Assembly: GCA_949318235.1 (NCBI GenBank)
Contig: OX439137.1
Location: 6,888,372 to 6,952,371, forward strand
Length of the DNA stretch: 64,000 nt
Reading direction: 5' to 3'
Source of the DNA: Ecdyonurus torrentis
Lineage: Eukaryota; Arthropoda; Insecta; Ephemeroptera; Heptageniidae
Shown: one piece after another, positions 26,184 through 39,700 of the stretch
Position numbering within the stretch: the first letter of the stretch is position 1
Layout of the letters: every line of letters begins with the position of its first letter
Translations under genes and position numbers: made by a program
The notes under the pieces: model-generated
Told to the model about the DNA's origin: nothing
The model's database searches: none
The model's input: the letters and a program-made list of their open reading frames with translations, nothing else

Positions 26184-29100
26184 CACTACCTCCACCAAAT
26201 ATTGAGGAACCAGGACCACCAATATCGGTTCCTCCATCACCTAATTTTACCGTTGTACCTGATGCCAGTACTCCGGTAAATAATGGTCCTAATATTGGTA
26301 CTACTTCAGCAACAACAACAACAAGTAGTAGTAGTGGAGGAGGAGGTGGTGGAAGTAGTTGGAGACGGAGAACAAAAAGAGCACCACAACGTCATACACC
26401 ATTAGACGAAGCCGAAATGTCTCCAGATGAAGAAATGTCCATTTTAATGACCTCTCCACCTCCTTTTATTAATAGATCTTCACCTAAAAGTCTATTAGAA
26501 GCATCTAATTTAACATCAACTGCAAGTACTACAGTTGAAATAACATCCAGAAATAATAATAGAGATGATCAACAACATGAGAGATCAAGTTCAGTACCAT
26601 CAAGAAAGAGTCCATCTAGAGCTGATTCATCTATAGCTGATTCAACAAGTGATGTAGAAAGATTTGATGGTAAAATTGTATACAATCCTGATGGCTCAGC
26701 GTATATCATAGAAGATAGTGAACTATCTGATGATGAAAACAGTATAGATTTACCTAACTTAGATGGTTGTATCGTAGACGGAAGAGGGGTAAATCTATCA
26801 CAATTTCAAGTATTTCCACAAATCGCTAATGCCTTTTATGTATCAAGAAATCCATCATTATACAGTGCACTCTATGGTCAAGCTTATGCAAATATCTTAA
26901 GAGATAAGAAATTAGTTCCTGAAGTACCAGTAATGCATAGTTATAGAGTGTATACAGTACGAGATAAAAGTGGTGATAGGAAATCATCAATGAATTGTAC
27001 AGGAGAGAGACATAATGATGGAGGTATAAATGAAGAAAATAATAAAAAAAGTCAAGCTGAAGAAAGTAAGGAAAAGACTGTTAATACCGAATCAGTACCA
27101 ATTAAACCCATTCTAATGTGTTTCATATGTAAATTATCATTTGGTTATGCAAAATCATTTGTCTCACATGCAATGAGTGATCATAATTTAACATTACTAG
27201 AAGATGAAAAAGAAATATTAAATCATAAAAATACATCAGCTATCATACAGTGTGTAGGTAAAGAAAAAGAACCATTGGTTTCATTTTTGGAACCAGTATC
27301 ACCAGTAGTTGGTAGATTGGATCCAAGTCAGAGGCCAGCTTCTCCAAGTGTCAGTGCAGCTGCAGCAGCAGTTGCAGCAAACGCAATGAAAACATTAATG
27401 GCAGCTGCAAGTTCCGGAGCACTTTCTTTACCTCATAATACACTTACTACTACTACTGCACACCAACATGATGGTGATAATAATCCTGAAGAAACCACGA
27501 GCTTAACCCAACAACAACATACAGTTCCTGATAATCTGATACAGCATCATCATCAACAACAACAACAATCTTCGGGTATGGATTTAACCCGTAAAAGTCC
27601 AATATCAATCTCAACAGGAATTAGATCTAATTCAACATCACCAGGTACCAGTCCAAGTCCAAGTGGTCCAAATTTAAGTCCACTTATTCATCAACATCAA
27701 CAACATCATCTCCCACCACCTTCATCCCAATCATCATATTCTACCTCAAATTTACCCCAACCACCTAATTTCCTAACTGGTACAACTATTGGAGTATGTC
27801 CTGATCATATGACGGGACGTCCGTCTGGTGTTGAATGTTCCAAATGTGAAATGATACTCAATTCATCTCGTCTTGGCAATGCGTCAGGTCAAGGCGGTCT
27901 GTTAGCTGGTATGCATTCACGTAATTCTTGTAAAACATTAAAATGTCCTAAATGTAACTGGCATTATAAATATCAAGAAACATTGGAAATACATATGAAA
28001 GAGAAACATCCTGAAAATGAGACTTCGTGTATTTATTGCATAGCAGGTCAACCTCATCCAAGACTAGCTAGAGGTGAGACTTATACTTGTGGATATAAAC
28101 CATATCGGTGTGAAGTCTGTAATTACTCTACCACAACTAAGGGTAATCTAAGTATACATATGCAATCTGATAAGCATCTTAATAATATGCAAGAGCTACA
28201 AAACGGTGGAGTGCCAAATTCAGATAGCGTCAATCATCAAGCATCTACCCCATCTCCAGCAGCTAAAGGTTTAAGTTCCGCCTTAAGTCCACCTGCTAGT
28301 ACACCAACATCAGTATCAGCAGGCAGTAGTCAACAACAGCAACAACAACAAGTACCGAGTAGTCCTGTATCATCCAACAAGCCTAAACCAACATTCCGTT
28401 GTGATGTATGTAATTATGAGACTAATGTTGCTAGAAATTTAAGAATTCATATGACTAGTGAAAAACATACTCATAATATGATGGTTTTACAGCAAAATGT
28501 CAAGCATATGCAGCAACTAAGTGCACTTCAACAGGCAGCACAGAATCAGATGGCAGCGGCTGCAGCCGGTGGTGGTTTTGATCCAGCTACCGCAGCAGCT
28601 CTACTCCATTTCCATCCAGGACTAACCTTGCAGGGCGATAAACCACCTCCACATACCGAGGCAGCCCTCGCAGACATGGCATACAACCAAGCGTTGCTGA
28701 TACAGATGATGACAGGTGGGCAATTACCACCACATGTTCCACCTGAATTAGCACCTCATATGGACCTTGGTCTTAATCCCGATACCATGGAACCACCTCC
28801 AGAACCTCCAGATCAAAATCCCCAGTTCCTATTCCAGTGTTGTGTATGTACTATATTCTCCACTGATTCATTAGAAGCTCTCTCTCATCATCTTGCACAA
28901 GATCGTACCAAGTTACGTGAACAAGAAATCTTAGCCCTGGTTGGTGGTAATTATGTATGTAAATTATGTACATATAAGACCAATCTTAAAGCTAACTTCC
29001 AGTTACATTGTAAAACTGACAAACATCTACAACGATTACAACATGTCAATCATATCAAAGAAGGTGGTAATCGTAACGAATGGAAACTTAAATATGTGAG

Positions 29101-29492
29101 TGTATCCAATCCTGTACAGATTCGTTGTCATGCTTGTGATTATTACACCAATTCAGCTCATAAGTTACAATTACACGCAGCTCATCAAAGACATGAAGTC
29201 AGTCGTATGGTATTCAGACACCTTGCTAACGGAGAAAATTCCTTACGTGAGACTGAACCAAGGATTTATCACTGTGCACTATGTGGTTTCTCTTCTAGAG
29301 CTAAATTACCTTTACTTCAACATGTTAGATCTATGAAACATCTACAGATGGAACAGTTACATCAATTACAGAGAAGATCAGAGGGTAAAGAACCTCATAC
29401 TGAAATTGGTGAGGTGTTCCAAGTTGTCGGGCAAGCACAATTAGATGCATCCATGCAACAGCAGTTGGCACAGGAGGCTGCTGAAACTCCAG
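26147..29492 (+). CDS. ZFHX3/4-like zinc-finger homeobox transcription factor, N-terminal part (residues 1-1115 plus one base)
   Basis: N-terminal third of a giant nuclear transcription factor of the ZFHX3/ZFHX4/zfh-2 family, which regulates neuronal and muscle differentiation in animals. The start is the first ATG after an in-frame stop, with G at -3. A basic cluster, WRRRTKR (72-78), could be a nuclear localisation signal. Residues about 172-275 form a low-repeat block resembling the conserved ZFHX N-terminal region. C2H2-like fingers: C325/C328/H341/H346, followed by a conserved KEPLVSFLEP stretch; C600/C603/H616/H621, preceded by SCKTLK; C655/C658/H671/H677 with TTTKGNLSIHMQSDKHL, a family hallmark; C752/C755/H768/H774; an atypical one at C898-C901/H914; C938/C941/H954/H960; C994/C997/H1010/H1016; C1043/C1046/H1059/H1065. 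Linkers are rich in Ser, Pro, Gln and Ala. The reading frame continues at 36714 through a phase-1 intron. Family assignment is very secure; the orthologue name within the family is not. Confidence 0.95.
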
Positions 29493-29723
29493 GTAAGTTC
29501 TATTGACATAATCATTTTTTTTTTTATTATTGTTTGCAGTTATATTTAAAAAAAAAAAATAATAATAATCAAAGCAAAAAAAAAATCATTTTAAAAAAAA
29601 TGTAAAATATACCCCTACTGATAAATCATTTTGACTCACTTACCCCTACTTTCAAATGCAAAAATCAAGTACAAAATATGTTTCCTGGCAGATTATACAT
29701 ATGGTAACATATTCAATGTTTCT

Positions 29724-29838
<115 letters not shown>

Positions 29839-30852
29839 TACCATTTATGTATAGCCAATTTTTGACTCCTAATTTCTTGATAGTTATTATAAGATATTAA
29901 TTGCAATGTAAAACTACCATAACCTTACACTTTTCCCGATCACTACGACCCTAGAAAAAAGGATGTGTGTGAGTAAAACAAAATGATCAGTCAAGTATAT
30001 AGGGGTATAATTTACTGACAAAAATAATTATATTTTAACAATTTTTTCACTTAAAAATGCCCTCCCTATAAACGTCACTATGCCCAACTTGTAACAAACA
30101 ATTAAAATTCATGAAAATTACACTGATGTAGTAAGTTTTAAACTGAAATACATAGTAAATTACTGAATAAAATTATCGATTAAAGCAATAATAAAATAGA
30201 TATTTACTATCTATGGTCATAATATGAAATAAAACAAAAAAATTATATACGTATATTTACTATAAATATATTGATAAAGTATCTGATAAAAATTGATTAT
30301 TAAAAAAATATCACATTAAAAATGTTAACGGCAATTAAAAAAATACGATACCGCAGCCGTATCAATATATAATTTTCGGTATACTTAATTTTCGTTAAAC
30401 AAAAAATTGATATTTTTTTTGTGTCATTTCTCATTATAAATGAATAGCGTTGAAAGAGTTATTGCAATCTTGCCCACTCATTATTTATATTTGACTCAAG
30501 GTTTTTACTTAATATATTATTATTATTAAATAGAGACAGAGAGGTATAGAAAGAAAGAGAGAGAGAGAGAGAAAAAAAAGTTCTTTTTTTGATTTTGAAA
30601 CAATAATTATCATTTATATATTTTCAAGTCTTAATAGTAATAAAAATTTTAGCATTGCGAAATTATTTCTCTTTTTTTTTCACCTTGAAGTGAAAAATTA
30701 TTGTTAATTGTTATTAATTTTTTATATATATATATATATATATATTTTTTTAGTTTAACACGTGTTAAAGAAATTGTATATAAAGTGGAGTTCACACTGT
30801 GAAATTATTTTTACGTTTAAATTTATAATTATACTGTATAGTAAAAAGTTAA

Positions 30853-31180
30853 AGGCATAGAAATCATGAAACAACATGTTCTTTAACACAAAATAGGATC
30901 TACAAAACTGATGATAATTTTTACCAGAATGTAAATGTGGCCCCACAAGAGAGCGTTAATAAAACTGTAAAGTATGCAATTTGCGTGAATATATCTGTTT
31001 ATGACGTCAGAAACAGGCAAAAACTAATATAAAAATGTTGTGCGGATTGCAAACATCAAAATTTTTCTGATCACTGCTAAAGCGCTTCAGTTGAGTTTTG
31101 AGACCAATTAATGTTATTTATGTAAGTCCCATCAAGTGTTTTGTGATATAAATGCTTATGTTTTCATGTTGTCTATGCCT
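30853..31180 (+). mobile_element. 328-bp TTAA-flanked MITE family B, copy 1
   Basis: Flanked on both sides by TTAA (30849-30852 and 31181-31184). Ends are AGGCATAGAAATCATGAA and the complementary TTCATGTTGTCTATGCCT. The interior matches copy 2 (33226-33553) in reverse orientation over the whole length, and both are 328 bp. TTAA target duplication is typical of piggyBac-type elements; the assignment rests on that only. It contains a full TGACGTCA at 31002-31009. No coding capacity. Confidence 0.8.
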
Positions 31181-31201
31181 TTAAGATAGTTATGATATGC
31201 A

Positions 31202-31296
31202 TATGTTTTATCAAAATAGCAACATTTATGCTGCTTTACTAACTATAGTAATTATTTAATGCATTATAAATTATGTAATTTACTTTTTACGTGAAA
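31202..31296. repeat. Dispersed repeat E, copy 2
   Basis: Corresponds to 13214-13293: TCAAAATAGCAACATTTATG and then ATAAATTATGTAATTTAC. It lies directly to the right of MITE family B copy 1. Confidence 0.4.
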
Positions 31297-31343
31297 GCAG
31301 TAATGAAATTTTACATCTCAGTCTCTGTACCTGTTCCTTATGA

Positions 31344-31397
<54 letters not shown>
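31344..31397. repeat. (TA)n microsatellite
   Basis: TA repeat with one phase slip, to the right of MITE B copy 1 and repeat E copy 2. Confidence 0.9.
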
Positions 31398-31399
<2 letters not shown>

Positions 31400-32096
31400 A
31401 AAACATGACAGCAAATTATTCTTTTAAAGTATAGATTTTTTTTTTTCGTATCGAAATTATAATTATCCCTTCTCTCTCTATCCCTCTAAATTACAAATAT
31501 ATATATTTTTTATTAAACCGATCATGACGATTAAAAAATGACATAAAAAAAAGACGCTACTTTAAAATTAGTCTATAATTGAACATTATTTTCAATCCAG
31601 GATCTATTTTTTTCTTTCATGGAATACAAAACACAAATCTTACATAGTCACTACATATTTTTTTTGTATTATATATTATTTTTGTTAACTATAAAATTAA
31701 TTTTAATTTGCAACAATAATGCATATAATGTAAGATTTAATAATTCTGATGATGAATTATACAATATTTATTTTTTTATTCTTTAACATGTATTTTAATT
31801 GCTATAATATTGAAGACTTAAAAAAAAAGTGTCATTCATTTTAAATGGTTTCTATTAAATCACATGACCTGCATAATAAATCACGGCTAGTTAAGTAATA
31901 ATATTATTTAAGGATAGAGAAATGAAAAGAAAAAAAAAATACGGGTACGTGTTTAAGATTATAATAAATCAATTTTTAGTTTAAAGTTTTTTTTAAAGTG
32001 ATAATAATTTATTGTTATTAAAAAAAATGTTTTTATATAGAAGTGTTAAAGGGGTTTGGTGTTAATAGTGTTGTGGTAGGCTAGTGAGAAAGTAAT

Positions 32097-32112
32097 GGGG
32101 GGGGGGGGGGGG
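32097..32112 (+). repeat. Poly-G run (16)
   Basis: Sixteen consecutive G in the ZFHX intron, a rare long G homopolymer in very AT-rich DNA. Confidence 0.8.
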
Positions 32113-32790
32113 ATCATTGATATTTACTGATAAAGATAGAACTACAGTATCTTTGATTTTTATTATTCATATATTTCCTTATGGCCTTTAAAAAGACGAT
32201 AGCGAGATCAGATAAAGCAGTAAGATTTTATCAAAAAAAATTGAAGAAGCGAAAGAAAAAAAGCAAAAAAAAAAAAAATAAAAAAAATTTGAGCCAGAAA
32301 AAAATAGTTAAATTGAGTTGTTCTGTTTAAAAATAAAATAGTACTTTTAAAAAATAAGTACACTTTTTCCTTCTAAATAATAGTAATAAATCTGTAATTT
32401 TTTTAAAAATACTTAAATGATTAAAATAATAATAAATTTCAACTATACTATAGATAACCCTTTTTCTTTATAAAATAATATTTTTAAGACGAAAAAAAAA
32501 AAAAATACTGGTACCATTAGTTATATTTATAAATCAAATAATATAATAGTATTTTTTTATATGTATATACAATTTTTTTTCTTTAAAAAAATTATCATTT
32601 TAAAAAATTATAGATTTATATTTTCGTGTTAATTTGTTTAAATATAATTTACATATTACATGATTTTTTTTTTATTTATTTCTGTCTCTGTCTCACTTTA
32701 AAATGGCAACGCTGCATTCCATGCTGGCTCAGACTTTATTTTATAGAGTACGTATTGCATGGATATAAATCGCGTGCCGACTTCACAGTT

Positions 32791-32817
32791 CAAAAAAAAA
32801 AAAAAAAAAAAAAAAAA
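32791..32817. repeat. Poly-A run
   Basis: About 27 A in the ZFHX intron. Confidence 0.9.
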
Positions 32818-33225
32818 GGGTTGCTTTTATAATATTCAAAGAGTAAGCATTAAAAAAAAAAGTCTGACGCTAATAAATAAAAAATCTATATCTTTTCAAA
32901 AAGCAATAAAAAATTATTAAACAATATAGAACAATTTTATACGTCTTATTATTTTCTAAGTACAGTTTATAAAAATTAAATCTTTATTTTGTTGCCTCGT
33001 TTACATGGATTTTCCACAAAGAATATTGCTGATTTACAGATGCTTATGGAAATATACAGTATTAAATGGGGACTCATATTATTGCTTCGTATAAACGCAT
33101 AGTATTTCTTTAAATAATAATACAACAACAACAACAAAATCGTGCATGTATGAAGGAAATCAGCCATGAAAAATGCTTACAAATTTTCACAGCACTTATA
33201 AAAATGTCCAGTATCTCTCATTTAA

Positions 33226-33553
33226 AGGAATAGACCAGAAGAAAGCATAAGTATTTATATCACAAAACACTTGATGGGACTTAAATAAATAACTTTAGTT
33301 CATCTCAAAACCCAACTCCGTAGCAGTGATCAGAAAATTTTGATGTATGCAACCAGCACAACATTTTTTACTAATTTTTGCATGTTTCTAATATCAGAAA
33401 CATAAATAGTCACGCAAAGTGCATACTTTACAGTATTTTCACGCTCTCTCATGGGGCTACATGGGGCTCTGGTAAAAATTAACATTAGTTTTAAAGATCC
33501 CATTTCGTGTTTATTCATTAAAAAGCACATGTTGTTTTATGTGGTCTATGGCT
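33226..33553 (-). mobile_element. 328-bp TTAA-flanked MITE family B, copy 2 (inverted)
   Basis: Flanked by TTAA at 33222-33225 and 33554-33557. Ends are AGGAATAGACC and GGTCTATGGCT. Shared interior segments include TATATCACAAAACACTTGAT and the complement of ATCACTGCTAAAGCGCTTC. It lies 2.05 kb from copy 1 in the same intron and in opposite orientation. The TGACGTCA of copy 1 is not conserved here. Confidence 0.8.
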
Positions 33554-34140
33554 TTAAATATTTGCCAGTATTGTTACAGTTGTTATTGCTGAAAACACGG
33601 TCCTGTAATGATAAAGTATAGAAAATTAAAAGACCCTATAAGCTTTTCCCTTGAAATTTACTTCATTTGGGATAGGCAGATTAAGATTTCACTTAAAAAA
33701 AGTAATTAATTTTATTTGTATATTTATTATTAAACTATAAATTACAAAATTTATTATATTTTTGCAAAAAAAAATATTTTTCGTAATTTCACGCGTTTGA
33801 ATATTATTATTTTATAATTATTGTGGTTATAATAAACTTAATATTTAATATTTTTATTATTGTATAATGCATATATATACATTATTTTGTAATAAAATTT
33901 TACTAAAATCTTTTTAATAATAAGAAAGAAAGGGAATATTCAATGACATTGGTCAATGATATTTGTAATTTTTTTTTTATGTTATTCAACCACATTTCAA
34001 GGATTTTAATCATAAATTAAATTTTAATAAACAATCACCTTTTGAGAAATAAAACAAAAAAAATATATGTATATATCTATTACAATGTTATTATTTAATA
34101 ATAATTTATATTTAATGCCTTCAAGCCAAATTAATACTTG

Positions 34141-34252
<112 letters not shown>

Positions 34253-34591
34253 ATTAATTAATTATTAATCTACTAGCCAAATGTAATTGTAATATAGTAT
34301 AATTTTTGCTTTCATTTTACACCAACTTTCTATATAACTATGCATATATATATTTTTTTTCTTATTTAAAATTAAAGTATTATTAAAATTAGTTAAATTA
34401 AAAAAATATATAATAATATAAAGCTGTTTATATGATAAAAAAATCATTAATAACAATTAAATGAAATGACCTTATTTTTTTTTTTTTTTTATTATTATGG
34501 TAACGCGGAAGTTATATGGATCGTAACAAAAGCTAAATGAAATGTCATAAAAAATTGTGTGTAAGTAATTATAAAAAAAATAATGATAGTT

Positions 34592-34617
34592 AAAAAAAAA
34601 AAAAAAAAAAAAAAAAA
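34592..34617. repeat. Poly-A run
   Basis: About 26 A followed by CGGGG. Confidence 0.9.
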
Positions 34618-34783
34618 CGGGGATAATTATATTCTTAAATGTTTATTGTATATTGTTGAGTCGAAGTTGTTAGAGGGAATAGCTCACTTTTTTAAGTGTT
34701 TATTTCTTTTATTTGTATTATTAAAAATGAAGTGCGTTATTATTATTATATATATATTTTTTTTGCACATGATAAGACTATTT

Positions 34784-34806
34784 GGGGAGGGGAAGGGGGG
34801 GGGGGG
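34784..34806 (+). other. G-quadruplex-capable sequence in the ZFHX intron
   Basis: GGGG-A-GGGG-AA followed by 12 G, which can supply two further tracts. Confidence 0.5.
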
Positions 34807-36713
34807 TCACTTCAAAATTACGAATTTTTTAAATTTTTCTTTTAACTTTTTTCTCACATTATAGTAGTCACCGGTCCTGAATTTTTTTATTATAGTTTAT
34901 TACCATTGACTTTTCAATTGATTTCAAAAGTGTAATAGTGGTTAACTTTTACTAGTATTCTAACTTTAACCCTATCTTACCTATTAGCTTTCGACTGTCT
35001 TATACTATATCCAGTATCTACACAATAAAACTAAAATATTAAAAACAGAAATCATCCATTCTTAATTTAAAATTTGACTGACAGTTTTTTCATTTTACAA
35101 ATTTATAATAATGTGCACTTAATTTTCACAATAAACTCATTTGCATTTAAAATGACAAAATTAAACATAAAAAATCACAACTTATATTATTATAATTTTC
35201 TTTATGCATATGCTACCATTTTGATATTATCTATATAATCAAAGTCTGATTTGTGTTTTTATGTCGCTTTATATAAAACAAAAAAATCACATCTGTTTTT
35301 TTTTATTATTATTGTAGGTACCTTTTCATTAAAACTTTATTATTATTATTATAATAACACAATAATGAATAATTAACAGGAAAAAAATTTCTATTCGTGT
35401 GGAAGTTAAAATTATAATATAAATTTGTTTGCATGTCTTAAGTAATATAATTTTTAAAACATTAAAATATAATCTAACCTTAAAATCTTGAATAGTAATT
35501 AGTAATAGTTTTTTTTTAATTCTATTTCATTGTGTATAGAAAGAAAAAAAATATATAATTTTATTCACTAAAAAAAATATATATATTAATTATCTTTTTT
35601 TTTTTTCTATATATTACTAATCCAATTCTTTAGAAAAATAATATAGAATTTATTTTTATATTATAGAATTTTTAATTATATTTAATTTTAGAGATATGGA
35701 ATAATATTAATAATTTTTTTTGGAAGTTTAAATATTTATATATATGCATTTTATTTCTATGTTTGTTTTCATAGATTAGACTTGAATGAAATACTATACG
35801 ATCTGTTGTAGTGTGGGGGGTGGGGGGACATATAAATCAATCGTTCGATAGATATCATGATTCCGAATAAACATCGCATATATTAAATAATCGATTATTA
35901 TGAAGTATTTTAACACTTTTTATTATACTTTCATAATATTAGTATTTGTTTTTAAAAAGTCATATATAAATCGCATATAATTAATTATGTATATATATAT
36001 ATAAAATAAATTTAATGTTATTTGTATAATGAATATATACTTTGATTGAATTTAAAAATAGTGTTTATCATTTACTACATATCAGTGACTCATGAATTTT
36101 AATTGTTTTGATGTGTTATCTATATATATATTTTTTTATAATATATTATAGTACCCCTCTCTCTTGATTGTGATGAAACGTTTGTATATATGATAATTAG
36201 TTTTAATTTATCACTCTGTCGAGCCTTTTGTTTACTATTGATTTTTTTTAAATGATTTTTTTTCACACGTCCTCTAGTTTTTTTTTTTTTTTTTTTTCTT
36301 TTACTAAGTAAAGTCAAATTTTTCATATTAAATGAGGAAGCTTTTTTTTTTTTTTTTTTTAATGCGTGTTAATTTTATTCTATTTATTATTGAGCTATAT
36401 AAACAGATGTTTCTTTTAAAGTAATTATTTATTGTATAATTTATACTCAATTATATATACGTTCGTAATTATTATTTAATTATAAATTCAATATTTTTTT
36501 TTGGTTAATTACTGCAATTTAGTACAATTATTTTTATTAATATATTTTAAATTATTTTATAATGTTTTTTTATTATTATTAATTTTTTTTTCTTTTTTAA
36601 ATTAAAAATATTTAAGCATATTTTATTGTTACCAATGAAATGTGTTATATATTATGAATTTAACTGACATGTATTTTTTTTGTTTTTTTCTTCTGTTTTT
36701 TTTCTTAATATAG

Positions 36714-39700
36714 AACGGCCCAAGGAGAGACGTGGTAGCATCACTGAAAGTAGTAGCGTTAAATCTGAAAAAGATGCTGCTAGTATGCTAAAATATGCAT
36801 TAGAACAACAACAACAACAACAACAAAGTAACGAAGGGGCTATATCATCAGATGAAACCAGTCCTGAAACTTCACGTACTCAACTTTGTCCATACTGTAA
36901 TTTCAGTAGTTCAAGTGAAATGAGATTACAAGCTCATATGTTAGCTCAACATTCACAACAACAACAACAACAACAAGCTGGTGATAGTAGTAATAATAAT
37001 AAGCCAGATTTCTTATGTCCGTTATGTCAAGATGGATTTAAAGAAAAGACAGCATTAGAAAGACACGTAATGCAAATACATAGTGTCAATGCTGAAGGCT
37101 TACAGAGACTATTATTACTTGTAGATCAATCACATTGGTTGAATACTTCAAATAGAAGTCAAGGTGAAGCTACAGATTTATCTAAAACTGAAGATAATGA
37201 TGATGATAATGAACCTATGGATATAGATCAAGATGAAGATTTAAAATGTAGTACATGTCTCAAATCATGTAATACAATGGATGAATTATACCTACATCAG
37301 AGTGAGACTGGACATTTTGAATTAAAACAAACACCTAACGGACCTGGATATCTATGCTGGAAGAAAGGTTGTAATCAGTATTTTAATTCAGTTACTGGTT
37401 TACAAAATCATTATCGTGAAATTCATGCAGCTAAAATTCAAGCACCTCCTATGGCAGCTGTTAGTGAAAAACATGTATATAAATATCGTTGTAATCAATG
37501 TTCACTTGCATTTAAAACCATGGAGAAATTACAATTACATTCACAATATCATATAATTAGAGATGCAACTAAGTGTATGCTATGTGGTCGAAGTTTTAGA
37601 TCTGTTCTTGCACTACATAAGCATGTAGAAACATCACATACTGAATTATCCGATGAAGAATTAAATCAATATAAACAAAGTCTAATGAATAATCCTTTGA
37701 TTCTAGCTGGATTAGGAGGTATGCAGGGTACTGGTTCTGCATTAGAAGCTGCTTGTAATGAATTAATGAAGCGTGCATCCAATGCATCTAATACTGAAGA
37801 ACCATCAAGTCCTATTGATGAAGAAATGCAAGATGAACAAGAAGGCGATGGTGAAAATTCAAATGATTCCATCGTATATAAAGAACAACAATTTTTAGAG
37901 GACTACCTCAATAGTCAAGCTATTGCTGAGGATAGTTACAACGATCCTAATAGAAAGTACAAGTGTCATCGTTGTAAAGTAGCCTTCACACGTCAAAGTT
38001 ATCTAACAAGTCATAACAAGACCTTACTTCATAGAAAGGGTGAAAAATTATCATACCCTATGGAGAAATATTTAGACCCTAATCGGCCTTATAAGTGTGA
38101 CGTATGCAAGGAGAGCTTCACACAAAAGAATATACTCTTGGTTCATTATAATTCTGTGAGTCATTTGCATAAATTAAAACGTGCCATGCAAGATCAACAA
38201 GGTGGACAGAATATTAATAATAATAATGGACCAGGTGTATTACCGACACCTACAAAGACAGCGAGCTCACCTGAAGAAGATGATAAGAAACCGTATAAGT
38301 GTAATATCTGTAAGGTTGCGTATACTCAGGGTTCTACGTTAGATATACATATGAGATCAGTATTACATCAGACTAGAGCTTCTAAATTACAAGAACTTGC
38401 ACTTACAGGTCAGATTGATTTAAGTAGACCTTTAATCGAACAACCTGAGCATAAGAAAATTATGCAGGAGATTTCACCGAAGCAGATGGGACCTCACTCA
38501 CCTACCAATACGGAGTCACCAAATTCTTCAGGAAGTTTACCTACTTCAGGACAGCTTACTTCACCACCTAGTTCTACTACTAATATGACTACACCCAGTA
38601 CACCAAGTAATAGTAGTATTCAAGCTTCAGCTGTTACACCTAATAGTAATGCTAATACCAGTATCCATGCGTGTCCTCGTTGTAACGCTCTCTTCTCATC
38701 ACAAGAACAGCTCTCTCAGCATCAGCAGCTATACTGTATGTTCCAGAATCCATTAGCTCTGTTCCCTCCCTTACCTGGTGCATCCCCTACACAGACCAGT
38801 TCACCGCAACCCGGTAATAAAACCCCAAGTCCTTTACCTACTACTCCTACACCGATTAATACCTCCACACCGCAGCTAATGCATTTACACGGATTAGAAG
38901 ATCCGTTCTCCAAGATGGCTGCCGTTGCTTCTAAGAAACCATCTCATATGTATAAACATTTACTTGAGAGTTATGGTTTTGAACTTGTAATGCAGTTCAA
39001 TGAAAATCATCAACGTAGAAAGAGACTCGAAGAGCAAGAGAAGGAGAAAGAAAAACTTCAGGAGGAAATTATTCCTGCAATTTCAGCACCTGATACTACT
39101 ACTATTTTACCTGAAGAAGAAAATTTACCTGAAGTTGCAAAGTCAACTTGTCAACACTGTAAGAAAGAATTCTCCAGTGTGTGGGTACTGAAGGCTCATT
39201 GCGAAGAAGTACATCGTGATTTAGTACCACATGAATTTTTAGAGAAATATGCACAGCAATTTAAGAATGAATATGAGAAAAAATCTTCAGATAAACCTGA
39301 AGATATGGATACTACATCTGAAAAAGATGAAGATAATAAGGAAGCACTGGCTAAATTAATTCAGAGTAATTCAGTTGAGATTACTGCTACTCCACCTGCA
39401 CCTAGCACCCCCACAGCATCGAGTACTCCAGCTTCAAGTACCGACTCTATCCCCGCGAGTACCGCGGCGCAATCACAGCAGCAGAACATGATCGCGCAGC
39501 AGATGAACGAGATGCAAGCCGCTCTCAACGCCATGGCAGCTTCTCAGTTACAGCAACTTCAATTCAACCCTATGATGATGCAAATGATGGGGATGGGATT
39601 ACCGCTAGGATTAAATATGCCAGCATTAGCCGCTATGAACTTACAGCCACCGTTAGTACCAATGATGATGCCACCACCTTTTGATCCATTAAGTCCGTTG

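Larger units (their letters stand above)
26002..29492 (+). other. ZFHX gene, first coding exon (5' UTR plus N-terminal CDS)
   Basis: The left edge is a 3' splice site: a T-rich tract ending TTATGTTATAG at 26001. The right edge is a consensus donor, CCAG|GTAAGT, with GT at 29493. The exon includes 145 bases of probable 5' UTR, because the CDS frame has a TAA at 26093-26095 and its first ATG after that is at 26147. Base composition changes abruptly from AT-rich intron to codon-like sequence at the acceptor. An upstream non-coding exon must exist, but its position is not visible. The acceptor could be one of several alternatives. Confidence 0.85.

Noticed and set aside
33330..33530. 66-codon minus-strand frame
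   Set aside because: It lies entirely within MITE B copy 2 and is not open in copy 1.
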